Origin: Streptococcus mitis
GTDB lineage: Bacteria > Bacillota > Bacilli > Lactobacillales > Streptococcaceae
Reading direction: 5' to 3'
DNA length: 64,000 bases
Assembly: GCF_005144795.1 (NCBI RefSeq)
Contig: NZ_SWFJ01000001.1
Span: 186,001 to 250,000 of the forward strand
Both the position numbers and the translations under genes were made by a program. A model generated the notes under the pieces. It was given only the letters and a program-made list of their open reading frames with translations. It did no database searches and was not told the DNA's origin. Of the stretch, positions 51,914 to 60,736 are shown piece by piece (positions within the stretch are counted from its first letter, which is position 1; each line of letters opens with the position of its first letter).

Positions 51914-52597
51914 TTATTGATTCAAAGCAACACTGGAAACCTTACCATCCGCTCCTGTTGTAATTTGGATGATTTTTCCTCCACCAATTTTGGCATTATA
52001 CTTACCATCATCAAGAGTATAAGAATAGCCTTTGATAGAGTAATTTTCTTTCTTTCCATCAGAAGATTCTACTGTAAATTGACCACCTGATGAAACTGTG
52101 ATGGTTTCGCCATTTGCTCCCTTCCAATTGCCCGCTGCAGCTGAGAAATCACCATCTACCATGGTTAAAACACCCTTGTAGCGTTTATTTTGCTCTGCTT
52201 GTTTGTCTTGAAGTTTGCGGTCAGTTGTAGGATCATAGCTTGATTGGTTAGATTGGGCTTGAGGAGCTTGTTGAGTTGAAGGAGTCTGAGCAGGAGTTTG
52301 TTGACTAGCCACTTCTTGACCTTGTCTTTGCTCTGGTGCAGGAGCCGCTTGTGATGGCGTTGCAGTTGCTGAAGATTGATCAGTAGACGCCTTAGTCTTT
52401 TCAGATGAAGCTGAACTTGAGGACTTCTGAGTCTTGCTTTCTTTGTTAGAAGAAGTTGCTTTAGAACTTGATGACTGGCTTGTCTTAGCAGAACTGCTTG
52501 CTTGAGTTGTTTCCTTTTTATTTCCACAAGCTCCTAATAGCAAGGTAGAAGCCAATACAGTTGCTGTCATCAATTTGATATAGGTTTTCTTTTTCAT
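51914..52597 (-). CDS. Ser/Gln-rich lipoprotein with DUF6287-like domain
   Basis: A 227-residue lipoprotein with lipobox LLLGACGNK. Residues about 30-130 are low-complexity Ser/Thr/Lys/Gln/Pro spacer. The C-terminal 80 residues (DGDFSAAAGNWKGANGETIT...) resemble the small beta DUF6287 domain found in streptococcal lipoproteins. Role unknown. It sits next to dusB, where as I recall pneumococci carry cbpA/pspC. Confidence 0.75.
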   Translation of the reverse strand: MKKKTYIKLMTATVLASTLLLGACGNKKETTQASSSAKTSQSSSSKATSSNKESKTQKSSSSASSEKTKASTDQSSATATPSQAAPAPEQRQGQEVASQQTPAQTPSTQQAPQAQSNQSSYDPTTDRKLQDKQAEQNKRYKGVLTMVDGDFSAAAGNWKGANGETITVSSGGQFTVESSDGKKENYSIKGYSYTLDDGKYNAKIGGGKIIQITTGADGKVSSVALNQ

Positions 52598-52643
52598 TTT
52601 TCTACTCCTTTGTAATATTTTAGAAATATAAAGAAATCTTTTT

Positions 52644-52680
52644 GTAATATAATTGTAACATTCAAATTTGAATATGTCAA
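52644..52680 (-). promoter_or_regulatory. lipoprotein promoter with palindrome and WalR-like box
   Basis: Minus strand TTGACA (52675-52680), 17 bases, TACAAT (52652-52657). The spacer contains a perfect 14-base palindrome ATTCAAATTTGAAT (52660-52673). TGTTAC-N5-TATTAC over the -10 resembles a WalR box with one mismatch. Confidence 0.6.
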
Positions 52681-52822
52681 CAATTTATCTAAACTATTTT
52701 AAAAATCTCACATAATTTAGATACATTTACTCCTCCTACTCCTTTATTCGTAATCTAATAGAAAAAACAGAGAAAAATTCCTATTTTGTTTAAAATTTTT
52801 TAAATCGCTCTTGTGTAATCGC

Positions 52823-52851
52823 TTGCATCTTTAACTGCAAAGGAATATAAT
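52823..52851 (+). promoter_or_regulatory. promoter of the 76-residue membrane gene
   Basis: TTGCAT (52823-52828), 17 bases, TATAAT (52846-52851), followed by AGGAGG before the ATG. Confidence 0.75.
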
Positions 52852-52884
52852 AATAGCGAACTAGGATATAGGAGGTATAGGTTT

Positions 52885-53115
52885 ATGTTAAGCAAATATT
52901 ACAAGTATCTTCCTTGGATGATTTTGGGAGCTTTCTGGTCTTATCAGTCTGCAATTCGCTACTCTCAGACTACATTTGATTTATTTTACTTAATAACCAT
53001 TTTTATTATTGTAAATATAGCTTTATTGTACTTACACGAAACCTATTTAAAATATAAATACAAAGATTTATTCATTCGCATCATGAGCAATTCTAAGAAA
53101 GATAGCCACCCATAA
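52885..53115 (+). CDS. small membrane protein of unknown function
   Basis: A 76-residue protein with two membrane segments (residues about 9-20 and 31-50) and a basic C-terminus (KYKYKDLFIRIMSNSKKD). A good promoter, AGGAGG site and terminator show it is a real gene. No family recognised. Confidence 0.65.
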   Translation: MLSKYYKYLPWMILGAFWSYQSAIRYSQTTFDLFYLITIFIIVNIALLYLHETYLKYKYKDLFIRIMSNSKKDSHP

Positions 53116-53151
53116 AAGCAGTCGCAACAGCAAATCAAACTAATAAAGGCA

Positions 53152-53189
53152 AATAAAGAGGTCGGGAACTTTGTCCCGACCTCTTTATT
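53152..53189. terminator. bidirectional terminator
   Basis: AAAGAGGTCGGGA-ACTTTG-TCCCGACCTCTTT is a perfect 13-base stem between convergent genes. The stop codon of the NUDIX gene lies within it. Confidence 0.93.
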
Positions 53190-53958
53190 TCAATCGATAG
53201 GTTTTTCTTGGTTTCTTTTTAGGCACTCGTTTGAGTCCGACTTCTTCTACATATTCTCCGTATTTTACGAGAAAGTTATTGCTGACGATTGGACGACCAG
53301 GGTTGATAAGATTGACCAGTTCAGTCCCTTCATAGACAGTGAACTCCTCCTCCAGCAGATAGAGGAAGGTCGGATTCCAGTCGAGACGGCCTTGGATTCG
53401 TTTGATAGATTCTTGGATAATGGCATAATGGTCAAAAGCGAAGGCTTGCTCCTCCAACTCTACTCCCTTTAAGAAGCACTTGCCCGTCTGAAAATCCACA
53501 TCTACGAAAACGACATCCTTGGCATCGTCTCCTGCTTGAACAAGTTCTAATGCACGACTAGGCAGATAAACCAAGTGGGCAATGGTCACTGTCCAGCCCC
53601 GTGGGTCACGGCCGGGAGTCGATACGGTCATCAATTGTTCAATTTTTTCTAAAGGAAGATCGAGATTGACTTCTTCTCTCACCTCACGCTGACAGGCATG
53701 CGTAGCATCTTCGCCCTTGTCCATAAATCCTCCAACCAGAGCCAAACAATTTTGATAAGGGTGAGCCTTGCGGCGGATTAGCAAAAGCTTGATTTTTCCT
53801 TCGACAAAGCAGTAGGCTACCATATCCACCGTCACACTTGGTTTTTCGTATTGAGGAAGTTCCTGCTTGTAGTACCAATCCAAAAACTCCTCCTGACTGC
53901 CATGGATTTCAAAATATTCTCTTTCCGTCATCCCTGCTGGAATCATCGTGTCCGCCAT
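53185..53958 (-). CDS. NUDIX hydrolase with NrtR-like C-terminal domain
   Basis: A 257-residue protein: NUDIX domain (residues about 40-180) with GGFMDKGE...REVREEVNL, which keeps the catalytic glutamates though the usual Gly near the end is Asn, followed by a basic winged-helix-like C-terminus (GLKRVPKKKPRKTYRLK). NUDIX proteins with this second domain are ADP-ribose pyrophosphatases or NrtR NAD regulators. The adjacent pnuC and nadR genes fit NAD metabolism. Enzyme versus regulator cannot be settled here. Confidence 0.8.
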   Translation of the reverse strand: MADTMIPAGMTEREYFEIHGSQEEFLDWYYKQELPQYEKPSVTVDMVAYCFVEGKIKLLLIRRKAHPYQNCLALVGGFMDKGEDATHACQREVREEVNLDLPLEKIEQLMTVSTPGRDPRGWTVTIAHLVYLPSRALELVQAGDDAKDVVFVDVDFQTGKCFLKGVELEEQAFAFDHYAIIQESIKRIQGRLDWNPTFLYLLEEEFTVYEGTELVNLINPGRPIVSNNFLVKYGEYVEEVGLKRVPKKKPRKTYRLK

Positions 53959-53959
53959 T

Positions 53960-54739
53960 TTATGCCTCCTTACGAACTGCCTTGGTCCATTGGTACCAAC
54001 CTACTAGACTATTGAGTGTGTAAACCCAGTACATCCCTTGGATGTGGATGTTTTCACCCCACCAGAGATAAATACTAAAGAGATTAGTTGCAATCCAGAA
54101 AATCCATTGCTCACGGTAGAGACGTGTCATCAAGAGCTGACCAACACCATTGGTCGCATCAGTAACACTATCACGGAAAGGGCGAGCACTATGGATACTT
54201 TGATAAGCCAAGCCCATACCAATCCAAATGATAGCAGTCAAAGCCAAGTACTTGAGCCAATCAAGCACAGATAATTTCTTGGCTTCAAAGTGAGATTCTT
54301 CTACTTTTCCTTGGTCATTGATACGATTGGACAGCCAAGCATAGAGACCAATCGGCTGCATGACAAAGAAGTAAACAGTCGTCAAAACTTCACCATAAAA
54401 AGTCGCATTCATGGCCAAAATCAAATAGATAGCAGAGTTAATAGCCCCGAAGAGATAATTACTTGCACGTCCTTCTGCTACCAAGATAACACAGACAATC
54501 CCAGTCCAAGAGGCAAACAAGCTCATCCAGTCATGACTTTCTGTATTTTGCGTGAATTCCAAGATCAAGGGAACACTTGACAGGACGATGAGATATAACC
54601 ACTGGAAGAGGCTACGGCCGACAAAAAGATCTTTCCAGAGCAGGTTCATGATTCCTGCAAAACCGATCTTGCGGGCTTCCGCATGGACATTTTTAAAGTT
54701 TTCGATAAATTGTGTGATTTTTTCAGTTAGTTTTTTCAT
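53960..54739 (-). CDS. pnuC: nicotinamide riboside transporter PnuC
   Basis: A 259-residue membrane protein with about seven segments and typical PnuC features (NYLFGAINSAIY, IYLWWGENIHIQGMYWVYTL). It takes up nicotinamide riboside. It lies one base from the NUDIX gene and 9 bases after nadR, so they form one operon. Confidence 0.92.
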   Translation of the reverse strand: MKKLTEKITQFIENFKNVHAEARKIGFAGIMNLLWKDLFVGRSLFQWLYLIVLSSVPLILEFTQNTESHDWMSLFASWTGIVCVILVAEGRASNYLFGAINSAIYLILAMNATFYGEVLTTVYFFVMQPIGLYAWLSNRINDQGKVEESHFEAKKLSVLDWLKYLALTAIIWIGMGLAYQSIHSARPFRDSVTDATNGVGQLLMTRLYREQWIFWIATNLFSIYLWWGENIHIQGMYWVYTLNSLVGWYQWTKAVRKEA

Positions 54740-54748
54740 ATTTTTCTC

Positions 54749-55807
54749 CTAATCTGCTTGGTAAATGGCATCAATAGCCAGTTTTGCTGCTTCATAATTG
54801 CCTAGATAATCCTCTGCTAGATAAACTAAAGGAATGTTGGTTAAATATCGCTCTCTCATCTGGTCCAAATGCTGGGAAAAACTATGACGAATATGGTCTT
54901 CTGCCATGGTCATATCTCTAAAACCGTCATTGACATAGGAGCCAACAGGCTGCACAAAGAGAATCAAGTCCCATTTCTCCTTAGCCAAAATCGAGGCAAA
55001 GAGATTATCAAAAGTCTCTCCCGATAAGTCCCCTCGATCCTCAGTCTCCATGTAATAATCATAGTAGCCCTTGGTTACTAAGGAGTTGGTGTCTGCTATC
55101 ACCAGTCCCCTATTGGCATTGCTATCGATTAACTTAGAGGTCTGGTCATACTGCCCCAAGAGCAGATAATAGTAATCCTTTGGAGTCAATTCATCGTCGC
55201 GGACATTGTTTTTGATCTGGTACTCACGTGCGTATTCCAGACTGACGGGTGCATCGTAATACCTTGCCAAATCCTTGGCTAGAGTGGTCTTCCCATTGCT
55301 GGCACTTCCCATAATCAACACTTTCTTTGTAAACTGACGTCGGAAGGGTTGAGCAATATATTTCCAATATTTGCTTGGATTTTCTCGAATCATAGTCGCT
55401 GAGATACCAAACTTTCTTTCTTGCAAGACAGTCTCAAAGCCACGATTTGATAATTCTTGCTGGTAGTCTGCTTCTCCCACAAAGAAAATTAGTTCTTGCT
55501 GGTTTTCATCATAGGAAATCTCTGCAAACATTTGATTCAACCACTCCTGCCAGCCCATAGGGTAACGAGGAAGATTGGTTTCATCTAACTTGCAGACAGA
55601 GGTCAACTCGTCATCACCAAAGGCCTCTCGTATATAGCGAAATCTTTTTTGAAGCGTTAAGCCTACCTGTTCCCCTCTATCTCCCTCATAGCCTGAAACG
55701 ACAACCCAGACCCGGTCACACTGCCGCTTGGCTCGCTGGATCAGATCGATATGACCTTGATGAAGCGGAGCAAAGGTTCCAAATACCACTGCTGTTTTCT
55801 TTTTCAT
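54749..55807 (-). CDS. nadR: bifunctional NMN adenylyltransferase/nicotinamide riboside kinase NadR
   Basis: A 352-residue protein. The N-terminal nucleotidyltransferase has GTFAPLHQGHIDLI near residue 10 and the ISATMIRENP signature near 145. The C-terminal kinase has P-loop GSASNGKTTLAK near 171. It phosphorylates nicotinamide riboside and can adenylate NMN. With PnuC it gives riboside salvage to NAD. Confidence 0.93.
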   Translation of the reverse strand: MKKKTAVVFGTFAPLHQGHIDLIQRAKRQCDRVWVVVSGYEGDRGEQVGLTLQKRFRYIREAFGDDELTSVCKLDETNLPRYPMGWQEWLNQMFAEISYDENQQELIFFVGEADYQQELSNRGFETVLQERKFGISATMIRENPSKYWKYIAQPFRRQFTKKVLIMGSASNGKTTLAKDLARYYDAPVSLEYAREYQIKNNVRDDELTPKDYYYLLLGQYDQTSKLIDSNANRGLVIADTNSLVTKGYYDYYMETEDRGDLSGETFDNLFASILAKEKWDLILFVQPVGSYVNDGFRDMTMAEDHIRHSFSQHLDQMRERYLTNIPLVYLAEDYLGNYEAAKLAIDAIYQAD

Positions 55808-55857
55808 AAACCTATTACCTTTTTATATTTTTTGATATTTTCATTATCTATGTTTTT

Positions 55858-55891
55858 ATTATAAACTATATTTTTGTTTTGTCAATAGTTT
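55858..55891 (-). promoter_or_regulatory. nadR-pnuC promoter inside an inverted repeat
   Basis: Minus strand TTGACA (55880-55885), 16 bases, TATAAT (55858-55863). The repeat AAACTAT (55863-55869) and ATAGTTT (55885-55891) brackets the spacer and touches both hexamers, a good candidate operator for NAD-responsive control. Confidence 0.65.
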
Positions 55892-55954
55892 TTTATTGTT
55901 TTTTATAAAAAACTAGCAAAAAAGAGAACCAAGATTGCTCCTGATTCTCCATTT

Positions 55955-58387
55955 TTATGCAATATCAAATTTTAACTGGCCTGCTTTAACACCAATCTTA
56001 AGTGTGCTGCCTGCCACCAAATCTCCCTTGAGAAGAAGTTCTGCCAACTTGTCTTCCACTTCTGTTTGCAGGGTTCTGCGAAGTGGACGAGCTCCCATCT
56101 CTGGGTCATATCCTTGATTTGCCAATAATTTCAGTGCGGAAGCTTGTAATTTCAAGTCAATGCCTTTTTCAGCCAAACTTGCCACTAAAGGTTTGACCAT
56201 AATCTTTACCACTTCCTGCATATGGTCGCTAGACAGGCTATGGAAGACCACCTTTTCATCAATACGGTTGATAAACTCAGGTCTATAAGCCTTTTTCAGC
56301 TCTTCGAACATGCGTTTTTCCATATTCTCCTGGTCAAAACGAATGTCCTTTGCCCCAAATCCAACTGTCTTGTCATCACGAAGGGCTGTCGCACCAAGGT
56401 TTGATGTCATGATGATAATGGTATTTGAAAAGTCGACCTTGCGTCCCTTACTATCAGTCAAGACACCGTCATCCAAGACCTGCAAGAGAACATTAAAGAT
56501 GTCTGGGTGGGCCTTCTCAACCTCATCAAAAAGGAGAACGGAATATGGTTTGTTGCGAACTTTCTCGGTCAACTCCCCACCTTCTTCATAACCCACATAG
56601 CCCGGAGGAGCTCCATTGAGACGACTGGCTGCAAATTTCTCCATATACTCACTCATATCAAAGCGGATAAGGGCCGATTCATCGTCAAAAAGAACTTCTG
56701 CCAAAGCCTTGGCCAATTCGGTCTTACCGACACCTGTAGGTCCTAGGAACATAAAGGAACCAATCGGACGCTTATGACTGCGAATCCCTGACTGGTTGCG
56801 ACGAATGGCACGGCTAATGCTTGAAACAGCTTGATCTTGACCGATGACACGTTTGTGCAGTTCAGCTTCCAGATTCAGGTATTTCTTAGCATCAGTCTGA
56901 GTCAGTTTTTGGACTGGGATACCTGACAAACGACTCAAGGTGGTCAAAATATCAGACTCTGTCACCAAGTCTTTATAAACAGGTACTTCCTCTTCTCTTG
57001 CGATTAGCTGAGCTGCCTGTTTCCACTTACCATCCATCAAGGCCTTGTCAGCTGGACTCAAACCTGAATCGTCTGCTTTTACATGCTTAGCCTTATTTTG
57101 TACTGTTGCTGCTGCCTCATCCAAGAGATCGATAGCAGAGTCTGGCAAATGGCGACTAGTCAAGTAACGATGAGCCATCTTGACGGCTGTTTCAACTGCT
57201 TCATCTGTGATTTGCACACGGTGATGTTTCTCATAAGTCGCCTTCAAGCCTTGCAAAATGGTCATGCTGTCTGCAACACTTGGCTCTTCGATCGTCACTT
57301 TGGCGAATCGACGAGAAAGGGCCGCATCTTTTTCGATGTGTTTTTGGTATTCTTCCTGAGTGGTGGCACCAACCGTTCTCAAAGTTCCACGCGCCAAGGC
57401 TGGCTTCAAGATATTGGCCGCATCCAGAGTTGAATCAATTCCACTACCAGAACCCATGATGGTATGGAGCTCATCGATAAAGAGGATGACTTGGCCATCT
57501 TCTTCAATATCCTTTATGATATTGTTCATTCGCTCTTCAAAGTCACCACGGAAGCGTGTCCCTGCAACGACATTCATCAAATCAAGCTCTAACACGCGCA
57601 TCTTAGCCATTTCCGCAGGTACATCACCACTAGCAATACACTGAGCGAGCCCAAGCGCCAAGGCTGTTTTCCCGACACCAGCATCCCCAACCAAGACAGG
57701 ATTATTCTTGGTTTTACGGCTCAAGATTTGAATCATACGCGAGATTTCCTTATCCCGACCGATGACTGGTTCTAACTTGCCAGAACGCGCTTGCTCTGTC
57801 AAATCATGCGTATAGTCCTCGAGACCACCACTCGGAGTCTGGGGCATGCCCATCATATTAGCCATAGAATTTTGCTTATCAGCTACTGTACGATGGCGTT
57901 GGCGTAGAGCCTTGAGGTCTTCACGAGTCCAGCCTGCCCGTTCTTCTAAATTTCGACGAAGAGCAGCAATCTTAACCTGATCTTTCTTGTCTTCATAAGA
58001 AAAACCAGCCCTCTCCAAGATACGAGTCGCCAAGGCATTGCCATCATGTAAAATCGCATAGAGAATATGCTCTGTCCCTAGCACCTTAGCATGGACCACT
58101 GACGCTACATACTCTGCTTCATCAAAAAGAAGCTGCAAACGATGAGAAAATGGCAATTCCGTAAAGGTTTCATCCTGGCTATAGTCCGTTTCAGTCAGTT
58201 CCAAAGCGACCTCTTCTAAACGGTCCATCTCATATGGATAATCATTTAAAGTCGCCCCTGCCACACTATAACTGTGATTAGACATGGCAATCAACAAGTG
58301 CCAAGACTCTAGATAACGAGCTCCAAAATGGCCAGCAACCATGTAGGCACTTTCGATACATTCATTCAATGCTTTTGAATAGTTCAT
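55955..58387 (-). CDS. clpC: ATP-dependent unfoldase ClpC
   Basis: An 810-residue Clp ATPase. An N-terminal double Clp domain (residues 1-140) is followed by the first AAA module (GDAGVGKTALALG), a middle coiled-coil and the second module (GPTGVGKTELAKAL), then a C-terminal D2 domain. It works with ClpP and adaptor proteins in stress proteolysis and is co-transcribed with ctsR, one base upstream. Confidence 0.96.
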   Translation of the reverse strand: MNYSKALNECIESAYMVAGHFGARYLESWHLLIAMSNHSYSVAGATLNDYPYEMDRLEEVALELTETDYSQDETFTELPFSHRLQLLFDEAEYVASVVHAKVLGTEHILYAILHDGNALATRILERAGFSYEDKKDQVKIAALRRNLEERAGWTREDLKALRQRHRTVADKQNSMANMMGMPQTPSGGLEDYTHDLTEQARSGKLEPVIGRDKEISRMIQILSRKTKNNPVLVGDAGVGKTALALGLAQCIASGDVPAEMAKMRVLELDLMNVVAGTRFRGDFEERMNNIIKDIEEDGQVILFIDELHTIMGSGSGIDSTLDAANILKPALARGTLRTVGATTQEEYQKHIEKDAALSRRFAKVTIEEPSVADSMTILQGLKATYEKHHRVQITDEAVETAVKMAHRYLTSRHLPDSAIDLLDEAAATVQNKAKHVKADDSGLSPADKALMDGKWKQAAQLIAREEEVPVYKDLVTESDILTTLSRLSGIPVQKLTQTDAKKYLNLEAELHKRVIGQDQAVSSISRAIRRNQSGIRSHKRPIGSFMFLGPTGVGKTELAKALAEVLFDDESALIRFDMSEYMEKFAASRLNGAPPGYVGYEEGGELTEKVRNKPYSVLLFDEVEKAHPDIFNVLLQVLDDGVLTDSKGRKVDFSNTIIIMTSNLGATALRDDKTVGFGAKDIRFDQENMEKRMFEELKKAYRPEFINRIDEKVVFHSLSSDHMQEVVKIMVKPLVASLAEKGIDLKLQASALKLLANQGYDPEMGARPLRRTLQTEVEDKLAELLLKGDLVAGSTLKIGVKAGQLKFDIA

Positions 58388-58388
58388 C

Positions 58389-58847
58389 TTACTTCCCTTT
58401 TCTATCTACCTCTTGTATGACCTGTCGTAGCATATTAGCTCGAAGGACTGGAGCTTCTTCTCCTAGAACGCGATCCAAAGCTACTGTCATCAGCAAATTC
58501 ATCTCCTGCTTGGTCATCAATTCCTGCTCAACCAAAAGCTGGAGAATATCCTCATAAATTTCTTGACTGACCCGCTCACCAATCGAGTAAAGCAGCTCCC
58601 TAAGCATTTCATGATGACTAGAAAACTCAATCCGTCCTATACGAATGTAGCCTCCACCACCACGCTTACTTTCAACCAAGTAGCCTCTACTTTCCGTAAA
58701 GCGTGTCTTGATCACATAGTTAATCTGACTAGGAACAACCTGAAAGGTATCTGCCAACTGACTCCGTTGCAACTCCACAATACCAGATTGATCTAAAATC
58801 GCCTTGATGTAGGCCTCAATATGATCCGATATATTTTTAAATCTCAT
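58389..58847 (-). CDS. ctsR: class III stress repressor CtsR
   Basis: A 152-residue winged-helix repressor with the glycine-rich DNA-binding wing in VESKRGGGGYIRIGRI near residue 58. It represses clp genes until heat or protein damage inactivates it. Its own promoter carries a CtsR box, giving autoregulation. Confidence 0.95.
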   Translation of the reverse strand: MRFKNISDHIEAYIKAILDQSGIVELQRSQLADTFQVVPSQINYVIKTRFTESRGYLVESKRGGGGYIRIGRIEFSSHHEMLRELLYSIGERVSQEIYEDILQLLVEQELMTKQEMNLLMTVALDRVLGEEAPVLRANMLRQVIQEVDRKGK

Positions 58848-58870
58848 TACAAACCCACCTCTCTTTAAAC

Positions 58871-58893
58871 CTTGACTATCTTTGACTATTATA
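58871..58893 (-). promoter_or_regulatory. CtsR box at the ctsR-clpC promoter
   Basis: AGTCAAAGATAGTCAAG on the minus strand closely matches the CtsR heptad repeat GGTCAAANANRGTCAAA. It directly follows the -10 TATAAT (58888-58893). Confidence 0.85.
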
Positions 58894-58922
58894 CCGAAAT
58901 TTTCTTATTTTTAAAAGAAAAA

Positions 58923-58962
58923 GGGCGCTGGTAAAGGATAATCTTCACCAACTCCCTATTTT
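58923..58962 (-). terminator. terminator of the thiamine transport operon
   Basis: GGGAGTTGGT and ACCAGCGCCC form a stem, followed by TTTTTCTTTT on the minus strand. Confidence 0.8.
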
Positions 58963-58963
58963 T

Positions 58964-59692
58964 CTACTTATTTAAGCCTAATTCTGCCAAGATTTGACGT
59001 TTGTAGGCAATCTTTTGGACTTCCTTGTCCTCGTCTTCAGACCAATCTAGTTTAATTTCTGAAACAATCTGCCCAGGGCGATTTTTTAAGATATAGATGC
59101 GGTCGCTGAGATTAAGGGCCTCCTCGATACTGTGAGTAATAATCAAGGTTGTTAGCTGCAACTGCTTGTGAATTTCAAGATACCAAGCGTGGAGTTCCAT
59201 CTTGGTCATCTCATCCAAGGCGCTAAAGGCCTCATCTAAGAGAAAGAGCTTGTGCCCGAAAAGGTAGGTTCGAAGCAAGGCTACACGCTGGCGCATCCCA
59301 CCACTAAGTTCATGAGGATACTTGTCCCGTACAGCTGTCAACTGGAAGGTCGCAAGAATTTCATCTGCGCGAGCAATAGCTTCAGCCTTATCCACTTTTT
59401 GAATCAAGAGGGGCAGAATGATATTACCAAGCACCGTCTTGTGCTCCAAGAGCAGATCCTTTTGCAACATATAACTCACGCGCCCCTTGGGATTCTCCTC
59501 ACCGTCAAGTACAATTCTCCCTGACTGAACTTCTAAAATCCCAGCGATCAGATTAAAGAGGGTGGTCTTTCCTACACCACTTGGGCCCAGAATAGAAACC
59601 ACTTCACCTGAAGTCACCTGCAGGTTAATGTCTTCTAAAATCCTCTCCTGACCATAGGCATAACTGACATGTTCTAGTCTAATCTCTGTCAT
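58964..59692 (-). CDS. thiZ: thiamine (precursor) ABC transporter ATP-binding protein, ThiZ-like
   Basis: A 242-residue ATPase of the nitrate/sulfonate/thiamine-precursor group. Walker A is GPSGVGKTTLFNL, signature LSGGMRQR, Walker B LFLLDEAFSAL. It shares one base of the start/stop with thiY, and a TPP riboswitch heads the operon, which sets the substrate. Confidence 0.88.
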   Translation of the reverse strand: MTEIRLEHVSYAYGQERILEDINLQVTSGEVVSILGPSGVGKTTLFNLIAGILEVQSGRIVLDGEENPKGRVSYMLQKDLLLEHKTVLGNIILPLLIQKVDKAEAIARADEILATFQLTAVRDKYPHELSGGMRQRVALLRTYLFGHKLFLLDEAFSALDEMTKMELHAWYLEIHKQLQLTTLIITHSIEEALNLSDRIYILKNRPGQIVSEIKLDWSEDEDKEVQKIAYKRQILAELGLNK

Positions 59693-60699
59693 TATTTCAC
59701 AAATTCGTTGGTGAAGCCTTTGTCTGTCAAATCTTCTTTAAGGATACCATTTTCTTTATCCCATTTGTAGAAGGCATTCCAGCGAGCTGCATCAAATTGA
59801 CCCCATTTTTCCTTGTCGCTTGCGTATTCTTTTGACAAGTATTTTTGAGATTCGATGACAAAGTCACGTTTTTCCTGAAGTTCAGGTGCATTCTTGATGA
59901 GGATATCAGCTGCTTCTTCTGGATGCTCCATAGCATATTGGTAACCTTTTTTGATAGCTTGGATAACTTTGCGCGCTTCTTCTTTGTTGTCTTTAAGGTA
60001 GTCGTTGTTTGCGATGATAACTGGTGAGTAGTAATCAAATTCCTTGACGTAGTCTTTCAAATACATGAAATTAGCCTCTACGCCTTGAGATTTTGCAAGG
60101 ATACCATCCCATCCGTAGTAGATCCATGCAGTATCAAATACTCCATTAGCAATCGGTGTGATAGAGTTTGAGTCGTTATTTGGTACTTTTTCAACCTTCT
60201 CAAAGTCCCCACCTTGTGATTCTACCAAGGTTTTCAACATAGCAAGTTCAGTTGGATCATTCCATGTACCATATTTCTTACCAACTAGATCTTTTGGACT
60301 AGCTACATTGTCAGATTTACGAGAGATAATTCCTGATGTATTGTGTTCAACAATAGCTGCAACGGCAGTAATTCCTGCTCCTTTTTCCAATTTTTTAGCC
60401 ATATAGTCTTGGAAATAAACTGCAAATGGTGCCTTACCGTTAATAACCAAGTCAGAAGAACTTTCTTCTGGTGGCAATTTCAAATCAACATCCACTCCAG
60501 CTTCCTTGAAGTAGCCTTTTTCCTTAGCCACATAAAGCCCTGTGTGGTTAGTATTTGGTGTCCAGTCTAGGATAAAGTCAATCTTCTTAAGTTCTGCTTC
60601 CTTATTATCCTTAGAGGCAGTTCCTTGACCACAGGCCACAAGCACAACAGCTACAAGAGCTGTTAAAACAGTTAAAAACACTTTCCATGTTTTTTTCAT
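59692..60699 (-). CDS. thiY: thiamine precursor-binding lipoprotein, ThiY-like
   Basis: A 335-residue NMT1/THI5-like lipoprotein with ATG at 60699 and lipobox VVLVACGQG. FILDWTPNTNHTGLYVAKEKGYF is the typical start of hydroxymethylpyrimidine-binding ThiY proteins. It likely binds a pyrimidine precursor such as formylaminopyrimidine or HMP. Confidence 0.88.
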   Translation of the reverse strand: MKKTWKVFLTVLTALVAVVLVACGQGTASKDNKEAELKKIDFILDWTPNTNHTGLYVAKEKGYFKEAGVDVDLKLPPEESSSDLVINGKAPFAVYFQDYMAKKLEKGAGITAVAAIVEHNTSGIISRKSDNVASPKDLVGKKYGTWNDPTELAMLKTLVESQGGDFEKVEKVPNNDSNSITPIANGVFDTAWIYYGWDGILAKSQGVEANFMYLKDYVKEFDYYSPVIIANNDYLKDNKEEARKVIQAIKKGYQYAMEHPEEAADILIKNAPELQEKRDFVIESQKYLSKEYASDKEKWGQFDAARWNAFYKWDKENGILKEDLTDKGFTNEFVK

Positions 60700-60736
60700 T
60701 TTGATTTCCTCTTTTCTTTTTTGAAACATTCTAATT

